Positions 1-12,800 of a stretch of DNA of 64,000 bases are shown piece by piece. The DNA lies in assembly GCF_000327385.1 (NCBI RefSeq), contig NW_008709715.1:1538752-1602751 (forward strand). Direction: 5' to 3'. Origin of the DNA: Lottia gigantea. Lineage: Eukaryota > Mollusca > Gastropoda > Lottiidae. Position numbers and translations under genes: made by a program. The notes under the pieces are model-generated. The model saw only the letters and a program-made list of their open reading frames with translations, made no database searches and was not told the origin of the DNA. Position 1 is the first letter of the stretch. The number at the start of each line of letters is the position of its first letter.

Positions 1-80
1 TCATTAATTATTTATGTAATAATCTTAAGATGTTACTGGTTTATCAGTTTTAAGTTCATCTCTTATGTTGTAAATTTCAG

Positions 81-137
81 AGTTCCAGTATTCATGATGA
101 AGATATTCCTGGATCTATAAAAATTCCTGGACATTAG
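81..137 (+). CDS. possible last coding exon of an upstream gene (partial)
   Basis: A pyrimidine-containing tract ending in a good acceptor (AAATTTCAG at 72-80) is followed by a short open stretch ending in TAG at 135-137. Read in the frame directly after the acceptor it gives SSSIHDEDIPGSIKIPGH and a stop. A second frame is also open for twelve codons, so the frame is not secure. No family is recognisable from so short a piece, and the rest of the gene would lie left of the window. The following sequence looks like 3' UTR; an AATAAA is present at about 426-431. Confidence 0.3.
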   Translation, partial: SSSIHDEDIPGSIKIPGH

Positions 138-1063
138 AGTTGATAATAGACACCATTAACTAGTGCTATAAACATTGTGTATATAAACCATCTGAGTTAT
201 TTTTCCATCCTAGTTTGTGATCTTCTGTAAATCTTGTATTTTTGTCAATAACAAATTATTATATCAGGTTCTGTGTTATTTTCTATTAAGCCCATGTTCT
301 ATTTGTGGCTCGGGCTCAACTAGTAATATGGAGGTTTGGGCTTTGATATTGTCATTACAATCACAGGGTCAGTTTAATCAACAATCTATACCAGCAAAAC
401 ATCTACTTTGTAACTCCTCATTAGCAATAAAAGTGGGATGGACTATTGGACTTTAATTGGAAAATGTGTACAACAGACAAATGGTCACTAAAATGGAAAA
501 TTTCATTTTTATTTGTATCAATTATCCTGTTAATGATCAAACAACAGCTTGTCCATTGGAATTTTAGCCTGGAAGACACAGACACAAAAAGACAATCACC
601 TTTCAGTCAGCCATATAACATTATGAACATTCACAGTTTGTGCTTAAGATCTGACCTCCTTCAACATCATTCAGAATATCCATTATAATTTGATTTGAGA
701 TGTGAAAATGAAAGAATGAAGTTTAATGTCCTACTCTTCTGCACCTAATTCATTGGGCTTAAGAAAGACAGGCACAGGCCATCAGCATGTAATGTAGGAA
801 ATTTTGCCAAGACAGTTGTATTGGCATACTCTATTTCGATTCCCAACTATCGAGGGATCTTTATGATGTAGATTTTAAGTTAAAATACAATCAAAATGTA
901 CATAATCATTAAGAAATGTACTATTAGGCATAGATCAATCTGGAACATTTAAATCCTTTTACACCATTTTTAAAGGTGAACCAATTCACAAATTCGCACT
1001 TGACTCTAGGAACTGTCAAGAGGGAATGAATCTTCAAGGCAAACAAAATCCTCACAAAGGCTG
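138..1063. other. non-coding stretch between convergent gene ends
   Basis: I see no exon with both splice signals and a recognisable product here. Two short open frames on the plus strand (217-456, 446-688) have no coding character I can recognise. The left part is plausibly 3' UTR of the upstream plus-strand gene; the right part is plausibly 3' UTR of RPS19BP1 on the minus strand. Confidence 0.4.
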
Positions 1064-2573
1064 TCACTGTAATTTCTGAAAAAAGTCATATTCTTCTTCA
1101 AATTTGTCAAAGTCCCTATCTGTAAATACAGTATCTGATTCTTCATTCATTTCTTTAGGCATATCTTTAGACAATTTTCTCTGGTGTTGCTCTATAATCT
1201 GTAAATAAAAAAGATCGAACCTGACTAACCTTTTTTATTCAATCAATAATTTGCTTATTATAGCTTACAGCCCAGTATGGATAATCAAGGAAAGATCAAT
1301 GCCGAAAGGATTGGCCAAGGACCAATATGAATTTACCTTTTTACTGTACACTGACTTGATTTTCCCAACACTGGAAATTTGTTTAAATATTTTGACATTA
1401 GATTTGGTATGATCTTTTTCTTGGTTATCTTTGTATTCCTCTGAAATTAAAATGTTGAGTTGTATTATAAGGTTTGTTACAAACATTCTTCTCTACATCA
1501 ACCTTGGTAGCTTTTAATAGTGTCATCAAGAATTTTGTTTTTAGACTCAACCTTCTGTGAAGGCAAACCGTGTTTAATGTGAAGGGTTACAGAAATACAT
1601 TTTAACAATATTGATTTTACCACATCATGTCCAAAAAGATTCTCCTTAACTATCACAGATAACATTTAATTTAAATGAAGAGGTGCACCATTTTTTTTTA
1701 GCTAAACCAATCTGTAATGGTGTTCGCAGCTCACCATCCAAATTTGAGCTTTAAAATCCATGTGTGTCCAGAATTATTATTATTTTGAAGAATAAAATTA
1801 CGACTCTTCATTTTTAGATACTCTGTGATATTTAGAAAAGACATAAAGAAATAGTGAGTAAATGTCCTAGTTTGAAGTATTTTTAAAGGAATTTTTACGA
1901 ATTTTGCAAAATCTACATTTCTAGTACCGGGTATTGCTGAAGACTATTATTATATGTTCAACACTAAAATTAACCGCCCAAAATGGTGCACTTGCCCTTT
2001 TAATAGTACCACTGGAAGAATACACGACAAATAGGACCAAAGAAAACTCAGAGTTGTCCTGCAATCCTACTGGAATACCAGATACAGCTATCAACTAATA
2101 AGCATCTCTGTTGGAGAGTAGTTATACTGACCTAATCTTGATTTGGTCTTCTTTAATAGTTTCTTCTTCTTAGTATCATGAGCCTGTTCTACATGTAATT
2201 GTCGTAATTGTTTCCAAACACCATGTTTATTACTATTGATTAATCTCATACCATCTTTTACTTTTCTACTCTTCTTTTCTTTTGCTTTTCTTTCTAAGAA
2301 AAAAAATGATGTAGCTAATTCATTCACTCCTTGACAATTGTCCATGAACTCTTGAAATAGATCTTTATATGGTTTATCTATACCTTAACCTGTGACAAAC
2401 ACAACAGTACAGAAACACAGGCTGTGTTTGCTTTGACAAAAAAAAAATAGATTACTCTTTACAAAATTGTAAAATAGGCTGCAATATTATTATAAAAGAT
2501 GCCACTAACCATTAGGCAGTTCAATTTGATCATTGAATAGTTCAAGACCACGTTTTACAAGATCTGAAGACAT
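1064..2573 (-). CDS. RPS19BP1: active regulator of SIRT1 / 40S ribosomal protein S19-binding protein 1
   Basis: Four coding exons join in frame: 2573-2510, 2383-2132, 1440-1337 and 1198-1064, giving 184 residues. The start MSSDLVKRGLELF matches the MSAALLRRGLELL start of vertebrate AROS, and the end DTVFTDRDFDKFEEEY matches its TVFTEEDFQKFQQEY. Between them lies a lysine-rich nuclear/nucleolar-type segment (KKKKLLKKTKSRLEEY). All splice sites are GT-AG, and codons split across the junctions are restored (AATG/GTATA, TTAG/AGGAA). Vertebrate AROS binds RPS19, takes part in small-subunit ribosome assembly and modulates SIRT1. This protein is somewhat longer than the roughly 136 aa human form, mainly in exon 2. 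The intron between exons 2 and 3 carries a MITE (1671-2003). Family assignment rests on the two conserved ends and the exon 3 region. Confidence 0.9.
1262..1330 (+). repeat. SINE 3'-part fragment
   Basis: The segment around ATAATCAAGGAAAGATCAATG...GGCCAAGGACC resembles 42618-42680 (ATAATCAGGGAAAATTAATGCC...GATCAAGGACC). The latter lies downstream of a tRNA B-box-like sequence, so both look like degraded SINE copies. It sits just downstream of RPS19BP1 exon 3, in the last intron. Confidence 0.4.
1671..2003. mobile_element. MITE copy A (TTAA-ended, family shared with copy B)
   Basis: About 333 bp between two TTAA motifs. The ends are inverted: the left begins TTAAATGAAGAGGTGCACC, and the right, read on the other strand, begins TTAAAAGGGCAAGTGCACC. 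No coding capacity. The left half matches the inverted right half of the copy at 39782-40048, including CATGTGTGTCCAGAATTAT and AGCTCACCATCC. TTAA flanks suggest piggyBac-type duplication, but TA insertion next to TTAA-like ends cannot be excluded. It lies in an RPS19BP1 intron. Confidence 0.7.
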
Positions 2574-2652
2574 AATATCTATGATGTGTAAGACGGAAAA
2601 TCAGTTGACATTAACATTTTTGTTTACGTTTTGAGACCATGTGTGAGTTTTT

Positions 2653-2660
2653 ACTTCCGG
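2653..2660 (-). promoter_or_regulatory. ETS/GABP-type site upstream of RPS19BP1
   Basis: ACTTCCGG on the plus strand (CCGGAAGT on the minus) lies 80 bp upstream of the RPS19BP1 start codon. Such sites are typical of housekeeping and ribosome-related promoters in animals. It also faces the plus-strand CARHSP1-like gene, so a shared bidirectional promoter is possible. Confidence 0.35.
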
Positions 2661-3493
2661 TCCTAATACTCTCTAATCATACAGTTTATAGTAAATTAAA
2701 TCATTCCTCTGCATTTCAGACATAATTTTAATGTTTAGGCTATTTGATAATAACAAATACTTTTATTGATAGATACAATTTCGTGTTATACATTAGGTGC
2801 TTGAAAAATTATCTTTTGTAATTTATACACAATGTAACGCTTTGAAATAGAGAGTATTTCAGTAGAAAACAAACAAGAGTGTCTGACTTTTCTAATTTTA
2901 TATAATTTTTACATCAAATCTTATCTACAATAAGAGACAGGCTATATATTTGCAGTTAGAAGGTAGACTTGGGTCCTAGTTTATAAATTATGATGAAATA
3001 ATCACCAAACTAAATTGAAATTTAACCTGGGTAGATTTATTACTTTATAATTTGGACTCAGACCACAATTTTATCCTGCACCCTTAGATGAATACTTTAT
3101 GAAATTTTTACAAACTATTTAAAAAATTGTAGGCCTATACAGCAATTAGGTCTGCAGATGAATGATACAAATAGTTGTAGATGGCAACCAGCTTCTTCCA
3201 GATCTTTTGCTTAGCATGAGAAAATAAAATTGATAGGTTACAGTCTGTTGTCTCACAAGAGGTTTAGCCTACATGCTTTTGCTTTCGTAACATTGGCATA
3301 TCCCTCTAGGCCACTGTTTCGTAACATAACTCAACAGCAATGTCACAACTTAAAATTCATTAAGGTACATTAACAGTCATGAGATAACACATTTTACTAA
3401 CCACAGGGGAACTTAGAGGACAGCACCTTATGTTATGAAGAAAGTGGGTCTGACATGAATCTTTTCTTTTCAGATAACTTGTGTGGTGTTACA
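2661..3493. other. spacer between divergent genes, with likely 5' UTR of the next gene
   Basis: No coding exon was found. A pyrimidine-rich acceptor (CTTTTCTTTTCAG) ends near 3474, so the start-codon exon of the cold-shock gene is probably preceded by at least one non-coding 5' exon, which could lie in this stretch. Confidence 0.4.
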
Positions 3494-4413
3494 ATGTCAG
3501 AAACTAAAGATATTCCTGCTGCTCAAGTTATTAATAATGCTACAATCTCAGGCTCACCAATAAATAAATTTTTGTTACCAAGTCCTATTCCTCATCGTAG
3601 AAACAGAACTTACTCAGCGTGAGTTAAATATTTGATCAAATTATATTATGTAGAGGCAGTAATCTTATCGTTTGTTCTTTCTGATTGTTTAATGTGCAGG
3701 ATGTACTCTCTGGATTATTGCCCTTGCCAAAACAAAACAGTCCATTCTTAATGCAAGTCTAGTATAAAAAATGTTTTATCTAATTTCATTTTTTCATTTA
3801 AGATCTGAAGCTGCCCTGGCAGGGCCCACTAAGCAAGGTTTAGTTAAGAATTTTTGTAGAACCAAAGGTCATGGATTTATCACTCCATTAAAACCTGATG
3901 AGGCATGTAAACAAGATGAGTTATTCTTCCATATATCTGAGTAAGTCGAAAGATAACATAATTACAGTGACTAAGTTCTCATTAATATTCTCTCATGCAG
4001 ATGTCACGAATAGGAGAACATTGGTAATATCTGCTCTGGAGAATTTGATCTTGTAGATGTAAATTCTGATATATTTTTCTCTGGGTCTATTTACATTTTA
4101 ATGAAGTATTTATGTGTATGTGTTAGTATACAGGACATTAGCAAACATATGGTTGAACCAGTGACTATTGAAAAACAGGCTTGCAAAATCTTTTTGAATG
4201 ATTTAAGTGACAATATACTGGTATTATAATTTCCTCTCTTACAGCATCGATGGAGAATATGTCCCTAAACCTGGTGATCATGTGTCTTATAAACTCTGTT
4301 TGATTCCACCAAAGAAAGAAAAATATCAAGCTGTACATGTACAGATAACTGAATTAATGCCTGGTATTTCACATGAAAAATGGAGTTCACCAGTTTCCAG
4401 TCCTGATAAATAA
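3494..4413 (+). CDS. CARHSP1: calcium-regulated heat-stable protein 1-like cold-shock domain protein
   Basis: Three coding exons (3494-3618, 3803-3940, 4245-4413) join in frame to 143 residues. The N-terminal part is a Ser/Pro-rich leader ending LPSPIPHRRNRTYSA, equivalent to VVPSPLPTRRTRTFSA of vertebrate CARHSP1. A single cold-shock domain follows, with the RNP1-like KGHGFI and RNP2-like LFFHIS motifs that contact single-stranded nucleic acid, then IDGEYVPKPGDHVSYK. The C-terminal part (LIPPKKEKYQAVHVQIT) matches the vertebrate family. Family members bind mRNA 3' UTRs and affect mRNA stability. CARHSP1 and its paralogue CSDC2 cannot be separated here; an invertebrate single-copy gene would be orthologous to both. 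Confidence 0.93.
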
Positions 4414-6230
4414 AGTCATTCCCTCTTGAATTTTTCTATGTATCATCTAGACCCACTGATATTCGACAGTTTCACACTATTTGAAATAAATGAATAGATG
4501 ATATTTGTCTGTCATGTTCACCAAAAAATTATGTAATACTTTCTTGAAACCAGTCCTAGGCAATGTGGAAGTACACTGTTTCACGCATTGTAGGGCATAT
4601 TGTATATTGCTAATTATAAAATTAAAGACTTACAGTTGTCTGGAATTCTTCTGGTAAAAGTATGAGACTTATTGTATGTTGATTAGGATTCATGATGAAT
4701 TGATTCTGATCTGATCTATTTTGTAAAGTATTATTGTATCCATGTTATTTTTGTAGAATATAATCATCACTTTCCTACCTAATTCTTAAAGATACTCAAT
4801 TATAATGTAAAATATAGTCCTCCTAATAGTTTCTTTACCAGCTGGTTGGACTGATGTTGAGATTTTTGTATTACTATTTAGAAATACAACTTGTTATCCA
4901 GTTCTTTTGCAAGTCAGTTATGATTCTATGACCTCATGAACTTCCATGATATGTTTTGTTGAATTGCAGAACTGGACATCCAAGTCTGAAAAGGACTTTA
5001 GATAGCTGAAATGAGCTATATCAGCTGATAAAGTAATAATTAGGCAGGTATATCCTTTTTTTTTTTTTCATTTTCCCATTATTTTAAGTACATGTGTGAA
5101 AAACCATGAAAAGACCACTTTCTACTTTTGTGTATATGACAGTTGCGCTAATTTTGTTTTCATTGTGGTTTGGTCTATGTTACGATTAATGCATGTAAAT
5201 TTTATGTTGATTTAGGGGCCTTTTGATGACAGTGTCTTTGAGACCGTTTGATTTGACTATAAACTTAATCCTGTGTGCAAATTGTTGTGCACATTAAAGA
5301 TTCACCAAAAAAAAAATCTGCCCTTGCAAAGTATTCATGCACAATGCATGGTTTTCTCCTTTTTTATGGCCAATTGATGCAGAATAGTGTAGCATGAAGT
5401 TTACTTTAATTTCCTTGATTTTTTTAAAATATTTTTTTTGATAATTATGCTTATAGTCACATCTGTTGTTAAGCAGGAAATTTTTTTTCTTATACAAGTA
5501 GTTTGAGGAAAGTGAAATAGATATATTAGATAGTAGTTTTGATGAATGTTAGGCTAATGAGTCAATTTTTAATGAGATATATTCTAAGACAAGCTCAATT
5601 TATATCAAGTTATATTTTAGTTAACTGGATTTTGCTCTGTTATTTATCAACTCTTCCAATGTAAAGTACAGATATCTAGCTGAAAACTACAAGTAAAACA
5701 AGGTTTGCAACTTGTAGTGAAAATATTTCTGAAGCAAGTACACTTAATTTGTGAGATCTTGTATATTGAAATTTTCGAAATTATTTTCTTATTATACAAG
5801 ATCTGCAGATTACAGATTATTAAGGATACATATTATTTTTTTTGAAAATCATCTAAGGTATTATTTTTATCAATAAAGTATTTTCATATATTGTAACAAG
5901 GTTATATGAACACTGAAAGAATGTGTTTATAGGTGTTACTATACAGTTGATTCTTGTGTTCTTGATAAGATTAGTGTTTCTATTACTACAAGTAATGATA
6001 TTAACTTATATTGTGGGAAGTCAATATGTAGGTTTTGAGTGTACAGAGTTTAGAGATGATGTATCTGGACAAGAAAAGAAAGAATGAAACTATGAAATAA
6101 GCCACTATTATTGTTATTATTAATGTGTATATTGTAGACTATTGTTACCACTGACTTCTATTATATAAGAAGTATTTTAGATGAAATAAAGAAGATTTCA
6201 ATATTTTCAATATGTTGTATTTTGTTTTAG
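4414..6230 (+). other. candidate long 3' UTR of the cold-shock gene
   Basis: AT-rich, no recognisable exon. The first good polyadenylation hexamer with a long upstream AU-rich stretch is AATAAA at 6185-6190, which would give a 3' UTR of about 1.8 kb; earlier variants such as ATTAAA near 4620 could also be used. Transcript data would decide. Confidence 0.35.
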
Positions 6231-8761
6231 TTTTGGAAAGCAAATATGTAACAGAGTCTTCTTAAACATCATTATCAATCCAATTTAAATAAGATTTACA
6301 ATATCGTTTCTTTATTCCCGATGTCTTTCGTCACCATCGTAATCTTAACAAGTTTTCTACCCCAGTCCCGTTCTAATGACGTTATTTTAACCATGGTTAT
6401 GAACCTGTTTCTTGATAACAATGACAACATATACTTTCATATTGCACTATGTATTTTAGGATCGGCTATATCGCAATTTCGCCACTTTGGCAACACATAT
6501 TTCAAATAAGGATATTGGAAATTATAAATTTCTAAAACTATATTAAGCTGCATTTGAACTGTTTTCATTCGGGGGATTCCCGGGTTATCAGACCTGATTG
6601 TTCACTAATATACACGGCCGATACTGGCTCTTTAAATCTCAATACCTTCTCAAGCGGTGAAGTAATTTAAAAGATCAATGTCTCTTGAGATTGGTGTAAA
6701 ATTAGTTTGTAATTTATTTCTACAAGATACCAATTTATACTGACAATAACCAATCGATATTCTATGTATTTTAATAGAAACTGTTTATAGGATATCAATA
6801 TTATCTGATTATATTCTTTATAATTGGCCATATAACACTTCTATACATTCAGAATGGTAATCGTTGTTGTAAAATACCAGAACAAATGCGGAAACAGATT
6901 CAGGAATTTATCTGATAGGTATATTGGCCCCGCAGTACCATGATTGTGTAGACAGGTCGATTGCAGACGTAAACTTCCTGGGGATATCCGCGATTCAAGA
7001 TCAAAACAGACCGCCTCTCTCATTCTAACCTTCAGTTACAGGTTTTTTTCCACATTTGACTTTCGCTCTTTTCACAATTCTTTGGATTATAGATTCAGTT
7101 TTCAGAATTCTCATGAGATGATTTTAAAATGTTCACATAATCTATATTCACGATTAAAGAGACTTATTTTCATACGTCATCATGATTATCTTGCACGTGC
7201 AACTTCGCCCGAATAAAAGAATCTGATGGTTATTTTAATGGGCGTCGCCATAAGGTCGTCTAAGGTCGTCCGTGTGATTAGCAGAATTTGAGAGGAACTA
7301 AATTTTAAACGGGAATCTATCACTCGCTCAATAACGAGTACCTGAGCGCACCAATGGTTGAAAAATTGCTGAACCAAAGTTGCAAAATTGAATCTATGCA
7401 GTTTGCCAATTGTAACCTATATTACCAGAAAGTTTATTCATTATTTAGTCATTACAGACAATGATGAAAATTTGTCATGTTTAACAAGGACGAAATAGTA
7501 GCCAATTAACTAGTTAGCCTTATTTAACATGCTTTGATTACCAGACAACATAGTGTATCAGATAGTATTGATTCCTCATTTTGATAAGAGAAAATTCCTA
7601 ATGTTACTACCAGAAAGTTAGTCAGCCAGCCGAGTCAATACCAACAGTTCCCGTATATTGACTTTTGGTACATATGAATTAGTTATTGGAATCATAGACT
7701 GGAAATCCTGATAACGGGTTATTTGGTTTGGAACATGATTTTACCATTAATTTTGTGATTTACTACTGTCGTTTACTTTATTTATTATTTAGCTGTAGGT
7801 ACATAATAATAACAGGAAACGTATTCTTTCGCCTCAAGTTTAAATTTTGTGAGACTTTCAATGGTGGAAATTGTACGGAATTGAAGGATTTTCAAATTCT
7901 GCAGTTTTTGGAAGTGCTGACAAAAGGAATTAAAGATCCATATCTCAGAATAAAATATCCTGTCGTTTTATTTGTTTGGAACTAGATTTAAATATGTATG
8001 ACAGTGCTTTATATCAATTATTAACGGTTTCGGTTGGTATCTATAGAAGTGGGTGGTTCATCTTTGAAAACGATCATTAAGCGAAAGGATTCAACATCTT
8101 GGAGAATTTTTTTTAAAAATAGAAATGTTTCTGGATGAGCGATTCCTTTAACCATATAATAGAGAAAATTCAATTTCAAATCGATACTAACAAATAGATC
8201 AAAATAGATCGTCTGGTCTATGATCGATGATTTTTATTAAATATAATTTATTATGCATGACTTAATGAGTTCAATAAAAATAATTGCCATTTAGAAAGAC
8301 TGAAAGTTGCGGAAGCCCAAGAGAGCATTGTGAATAATTAGATAAATATATTTATGTCTTATATACATGAATGTAACTATTGATTTTTATCATAGTATAC
8401 CATGATGATATCGTATATATAACTTTCATAGCCAAAGATTGGAAAAATTACAAAGGCCATACGCAGATCTTGGAAGAAATCTTGTTAAAATAATTGGTTG
8501 TTTTGGGTTCGCTTATGTAGCCTGAATGTTGTTTTCTGGATTATGAGAAGAGAAATGGTTCAATAGTCGAAAATTGGTTGATTTGAAGTCACTTTAACTT
8601 GAAATGGAGATGAATTGCAGAGAATCTGAAGCCTACTGATATCGAAAATGATTCAAAAGCCGAAATTCTTGTGAAAATTTGTTGATTTGGAGGTCGCTTT
8701 AACATGATATATAGACATGTTGTTTCTGTATTAATAGATAAGAATCTTACTGATTGCTATA
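6231..8761. other. intergenic, no gene seen
   Basis: Several short open frames occur (for example 6944-7216 and 7728-7985), but none shows a recognisable domain or matching splice sites. The right end is presumably promoter and 5' UTR of the galactosyltransferase gene. Confidence 0.4.
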
Positions 8762-9835
8762 ATGGTTCAAAAGTTAAAGATGAAAAGATATTGTGTTTAT
8801 CTTCTACGATTTACTGTAGTGTTTTATTTGTGTTTCATTCTACTCCAATATTCCAATAAAAGCAATTTAAAACTTTTATTTGACAGTTTAGACGATGATG
8901 TGAGTTCTAAGCTTAAATCTAATGTGAAAGGGTATTATTATTCCACGCTACAAACTTCACAAATCGACAGACTAAAAGCAGAAATCAATAGAAGGTCAAC
9001 GATTCCATCATCCCGACTTATTTCTGGTAATACTTCACATTTGGCGCCAATTCTGTTAGTGGTCGTATGCTCCCATCCATCACACGTTCACAATCGATTG
9101 ACTATCAGAAATACTTGGGCTTTTAACTTTTCAAAACAGATAAGTGTCGTGTTTTTGATTGGAAAAGTCAAAGACGATTCCTGGAACTCTGTAATAAGAA
9201 GAGAAAGTCTCATACATAAAGATATTGTAAAAGTGGACGTGATAGAAACGTATAGAAATCTTACAGTCAAAATGATGGCTGGTTTTAAGGCAATTTTAAC
9301 TCAATTTCAATTCGTGAAATATATTCTGAAAACAGACGATGACACTTTCATAAATCTTCCGTATCTTTTAAGAGAATTAAATACCAATATTAATTTTGTT
9401 CCAGCTGATCAAGTAGTCGGTGCCTTGTGTATAAAATCTAGAGTGATAAGAGACCCTCGTGATGTTTGGTTTGTTCCATATAGTATTTACTCTAATAGCA
9501 CATATCCTCCTTATGTACACGGCGGTGCATATTTATTACAATATTCTACTTTAAATAAACTCTTATCTTATTCCATATCACCATATTTACAGTTAGAAGA
9601 TGTTTATATAACAGGAATATTATCTAGAGATAGTGGAATCATTCCTGTTAGTCACAGAGCCTTCTCTTTCTGGAATAGTAAACCAGCTTCTGTATGTGAT
9701 ATAATTCAGAATAAACTAATCTCAAGTGTAAATCTACAAATGAAACAAATACTCAAATTGTACAATGGGATAAGACAGAAATCAGTTCGTAAATGTGAGT
9801 CAATTCATCAACAATTAAGCCTCCAAAATACTTGA
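8762..9835 (+). CDS. beta-1,3-galactosyltransferase-like protein (GT31), intronless
   Basis: A single uninterrupted frame of 357 residues. Residues about 10-29 form the signal anchor of a type II Golgi membrane protein, followed by a stem and the catalytic domain. GT31 landmarks are present in order: ILLVVVCSHPSHVHNRLTIRNTWA (in part, 97-120), the DDD metal-binding motif at 192-194 within YILKTDDDTFINLPYL, the YPPYVHGGAYLL acceptor-side loop (249-259), and LEDVYITG (278-285). Candidate N-glycosylation sites are N90, N122, N166 and N245. Enzymes of this family add galactose or N-acetylglucosamine in beta-1,3 linkage in the Golgi; the donor and acceptor cannot be told from sequence. The usual cysteine in the YPPYC motif is valine here. 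A second in-frame ATG is at codon 7. One-exon coding regions are common in this family. Confidence 0.92.
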   Translation: MVQKLKMKRYCVYLLRFTVVFYLCFILLQYSNKSNLKLLFDSLDDDVSSKLKSNVKGYYYSTLQTSQIDRLKAEINRRSTIPSSRLISGNTSHLAPILLVVVCSHPSHVHNRLTIRNTWAFNFSKQISVVFLIGKVKDDSWNSVIRRESLIHKDIVKVDVIETYRNLTVKMMAGFKAILTQFQFVKYILKTDDDTFINLPYLLRELNTNINFVPADQVVGALCIKSRVIRDPRDVWFVPYSIYSNSTYPPYVHGGAYLLQYSTLNKLLSYSISPYLQLEDVYITGILSRDSGIIPVSHRAFSFWNSKPASVCDIIQNKLISSVNLQMKQILKLYNGIRQKSVRKCESIHQQLSLQNT

Positions 9836-12800
9836 ATTCGTGAATTTTTCTTAAAACAATTTGTCATCTTGATCCATATAGTGCCTTATTTTTTTCGAAC
9901 CATCTTGTTTGATAACAGGACACAAACCAACTTGACTTTTATTCATATTCCTTGATTCGTTGTGATCTTCAAAGAGTTAACGAGTCAACAGTGATAGTAC
10001 AAAGAGGAGACATTAACAAATTGACAAATGATGAGAAGGCAAATCAAAGAAATAACAAGATAACAAGACGACAATCAAAGAATTGAGAGACAAGAAAGAG
10101 AAATAGAATAAATCAGATGTGAGATCTATCAAAGTAGTGAATATTACTATCTCTAACATAAATCAATACAATTCTCATGAATTTCTATAATTATTGAGAA
10201 TTGTAAGAAGATTTGGGTGAGAAAAAAAATGAATAATAATCTTGTAAAAATAGAAATAACTCGAACCAACCTTTAACATTCACAACTATCAAATCTGTAA
10301 TTGTAATTTGTTACAATGACATTGGAAGTTCAAACTAGGCAATATCCTTTTGAAATGATGATTTTATGCAGAAATTGTATTTATATTCAGTGTCTATGAT
10401 TCATGAGGGAAATCTCTCAGAATTTTGACAACTATTATTTCAGAACTTATATCCTTTCAGTTTCATGGCTACAAATTATATTAAATATTTATATAATAAT
10501 TAGCTTTTATGTTGTCAATTGTAAAAATAAATCTTTGTGTTACACAAATCTTATAAATATTTAATACGTTATAATGGTTTTTATGTCAAACATTTCGTCG
10601 CCAGCCAAGATTTTAACACCAGCATTTACTTTTTCTTCTTGAGATGTATTTTATATGGACTTTTGATTCGAATTTAGGCATTTTTCTTAAAGATAGTTTT
10701 GCCTGACCGAGCGTAGTATTTACCGGGTCAACTAAACCCCATCCAACCTACACAAACACCAATTTTTTCCCTCTTAGGAAATCTGTAAATCTGTAAAAAG
10801 TTTCAACACCAATTTTTTTTTCTGTTTATTTATTCCGCCCCAGTCTGGACTCGAAATCTGAAATAAGTAAAATATTTCCGAATAATACCTATTTATGTGG
10901 TCGTATTTCGATAATACCTCTATAAATGTTACTCGCCCAACACAATTATGTTGGCCCTTCACTTAACAACTGAACTTTGGATCGTCTGCTCTTGGCGTTT
11001 TATTGTTCAGAATCCAGGAAGAAAAAAAAAATAACAATAACATACCTTATAAGCACATATATAACTAATATTTTCTCCCAAGACAAGCATCTTCTTTTCT
11101 TGAGGTACTTCAGCCTTCGACCTCTGATCTACAAAAGGTCGGTGTTGGTTTTCAATCTTAACCCCTGATTTCAGCTCACATCCAAGAGTGAAGAGATATG
11201 TTGAGGGTTCGTTTGAAGGGTCAGAAAAACAAACCCTATCAAGAATTTTGAACTGACTGGAAAAAAAAACACTTTTAATCAACACTTTTTAACAATGGTT
11301 TAAAGTTTATTAACTGTATTGTACTGAGCATGATTCACCACTTATAGTAAAGACTAAAACAATAGACTTTCTACTCAAATCAAGTATTTGTCACATTTAA
11401 AAAACGATGGGTGGGGATAGTATGATCTTTAGTTTCAGAGTGTACAAAATAGATTCTATTATTATAAATTTTTCTGAGGGAATAAACTCAAAGGTTTGCG
11501 CCTATGATGCTTCAACCTTGCTTGAGCAATTGGAATCTCAACCCCGTCAGTTGCACTTATTGTCTCTCTGGTGCAAAAAAAAATCGTTTGGCATCTTAGC
11601 TCAATCTGGAAAATATTTATACCTTTCAGTATGGTGGATTGAGGGTTGTGTAAGCACCATATTTGGATGAAAATTAATTGAATTGTCTCCCAGTGTGGAT
11701 CATAATAGAAATGTGTTTCTCAAAAATAATCTTAGCTTAATCTAGAAAATGTTTCTACCTTACTTGAGCTGCCTTACTTGAGCGGCCAACCAAGTGAATT
11801 TAACAATCAATTATTCGGTGATAGCACTATGGCAGTTTTCTGCTACCAGAAACAGGTCATTGTTTTCTGAAAATTTCGCAAGGAAGACAGGCAGATGGCT
11901 TTGTCAAACGGTCTTCATGGAAGTTTCTGAAACAAATCACGGTAACGAATATCAGCCGTTATATTACCGGTACCGTTTCCAGAATGTACGTGCATATGTG
12001 ATTCTAGTAGTTCATTGGCTGGTCGTTCATGAATAACAACATTGTCCACTAAGTCAATAAAAACCACAAATACTATCTTCTAGGGCAATGATGGAAAAAA
12101 ATTCGGGGAACAACCCGAAAACAAAGAAAAATACAAGTAAAATTCTACGGAAAATTTTGGACAAAACAGGCCCATGAAAATAACAACTTCGTATGATATG
12201 AATTCGAAATGAAAAATTGGTAAACCAATAGCCACCAAAATGTCGAAAGTGAAAAATCTCGCCCCAGAAGACACAACGAAAGTTATCATTCATTACAGAG
12301 AAACAGTCAGTTTTAAACAAACAGAAGATGGTTTCCAAATGTTAACCCATATATAACCCAATTTTTATTTTAGGATATTCAAAAGAGGTACTTAATCAAC
12401 TTGTGGAGAATTTGAATGGGTCAAATAATGGCAATTCTATGTAATTGTACATTATGAATATAAGTAACAGAAATCAGTTTGAGTTTTTATTATTCAATTA
12501 TAATATATAAACTGTACATTTCTTTTATATTTCATAATAAAATAACATCAGAATAGAAAACAACAGGCTTTATTATATTATATAAACTGTGCATGTTTAT
12601 AGCCCACATGTGTTCAAATATATACAGATTGTGTTTATAAAAAGATTATAAAAATATTACTACAATGCTAAATAGGTATTAACTAAAAAATAAATTCTCA
12701 GAAAAACTTGTCCTTTTTTATCTTGGGTGAGAGAGCTGCATTTCGTAGTTCATTAACTTGCAATAATTCAAAGCTATTGCAGGATAGTACTCTACTTATG

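Noticed and set aside
7186-7985. Open frames near 7186-7377 (minus) and 7728-7985 (plus) as possible genes upstream of the galactosyltransferase
   Set aside because: Low-complexity hydrophobic translations with no recognisable family or gene structure.
11007-12338. Cluster of overlapping open frames on both strands
   Set aside because: No domain, no codon-level consistency and no splice sites linking them; expected by chance in this composition.
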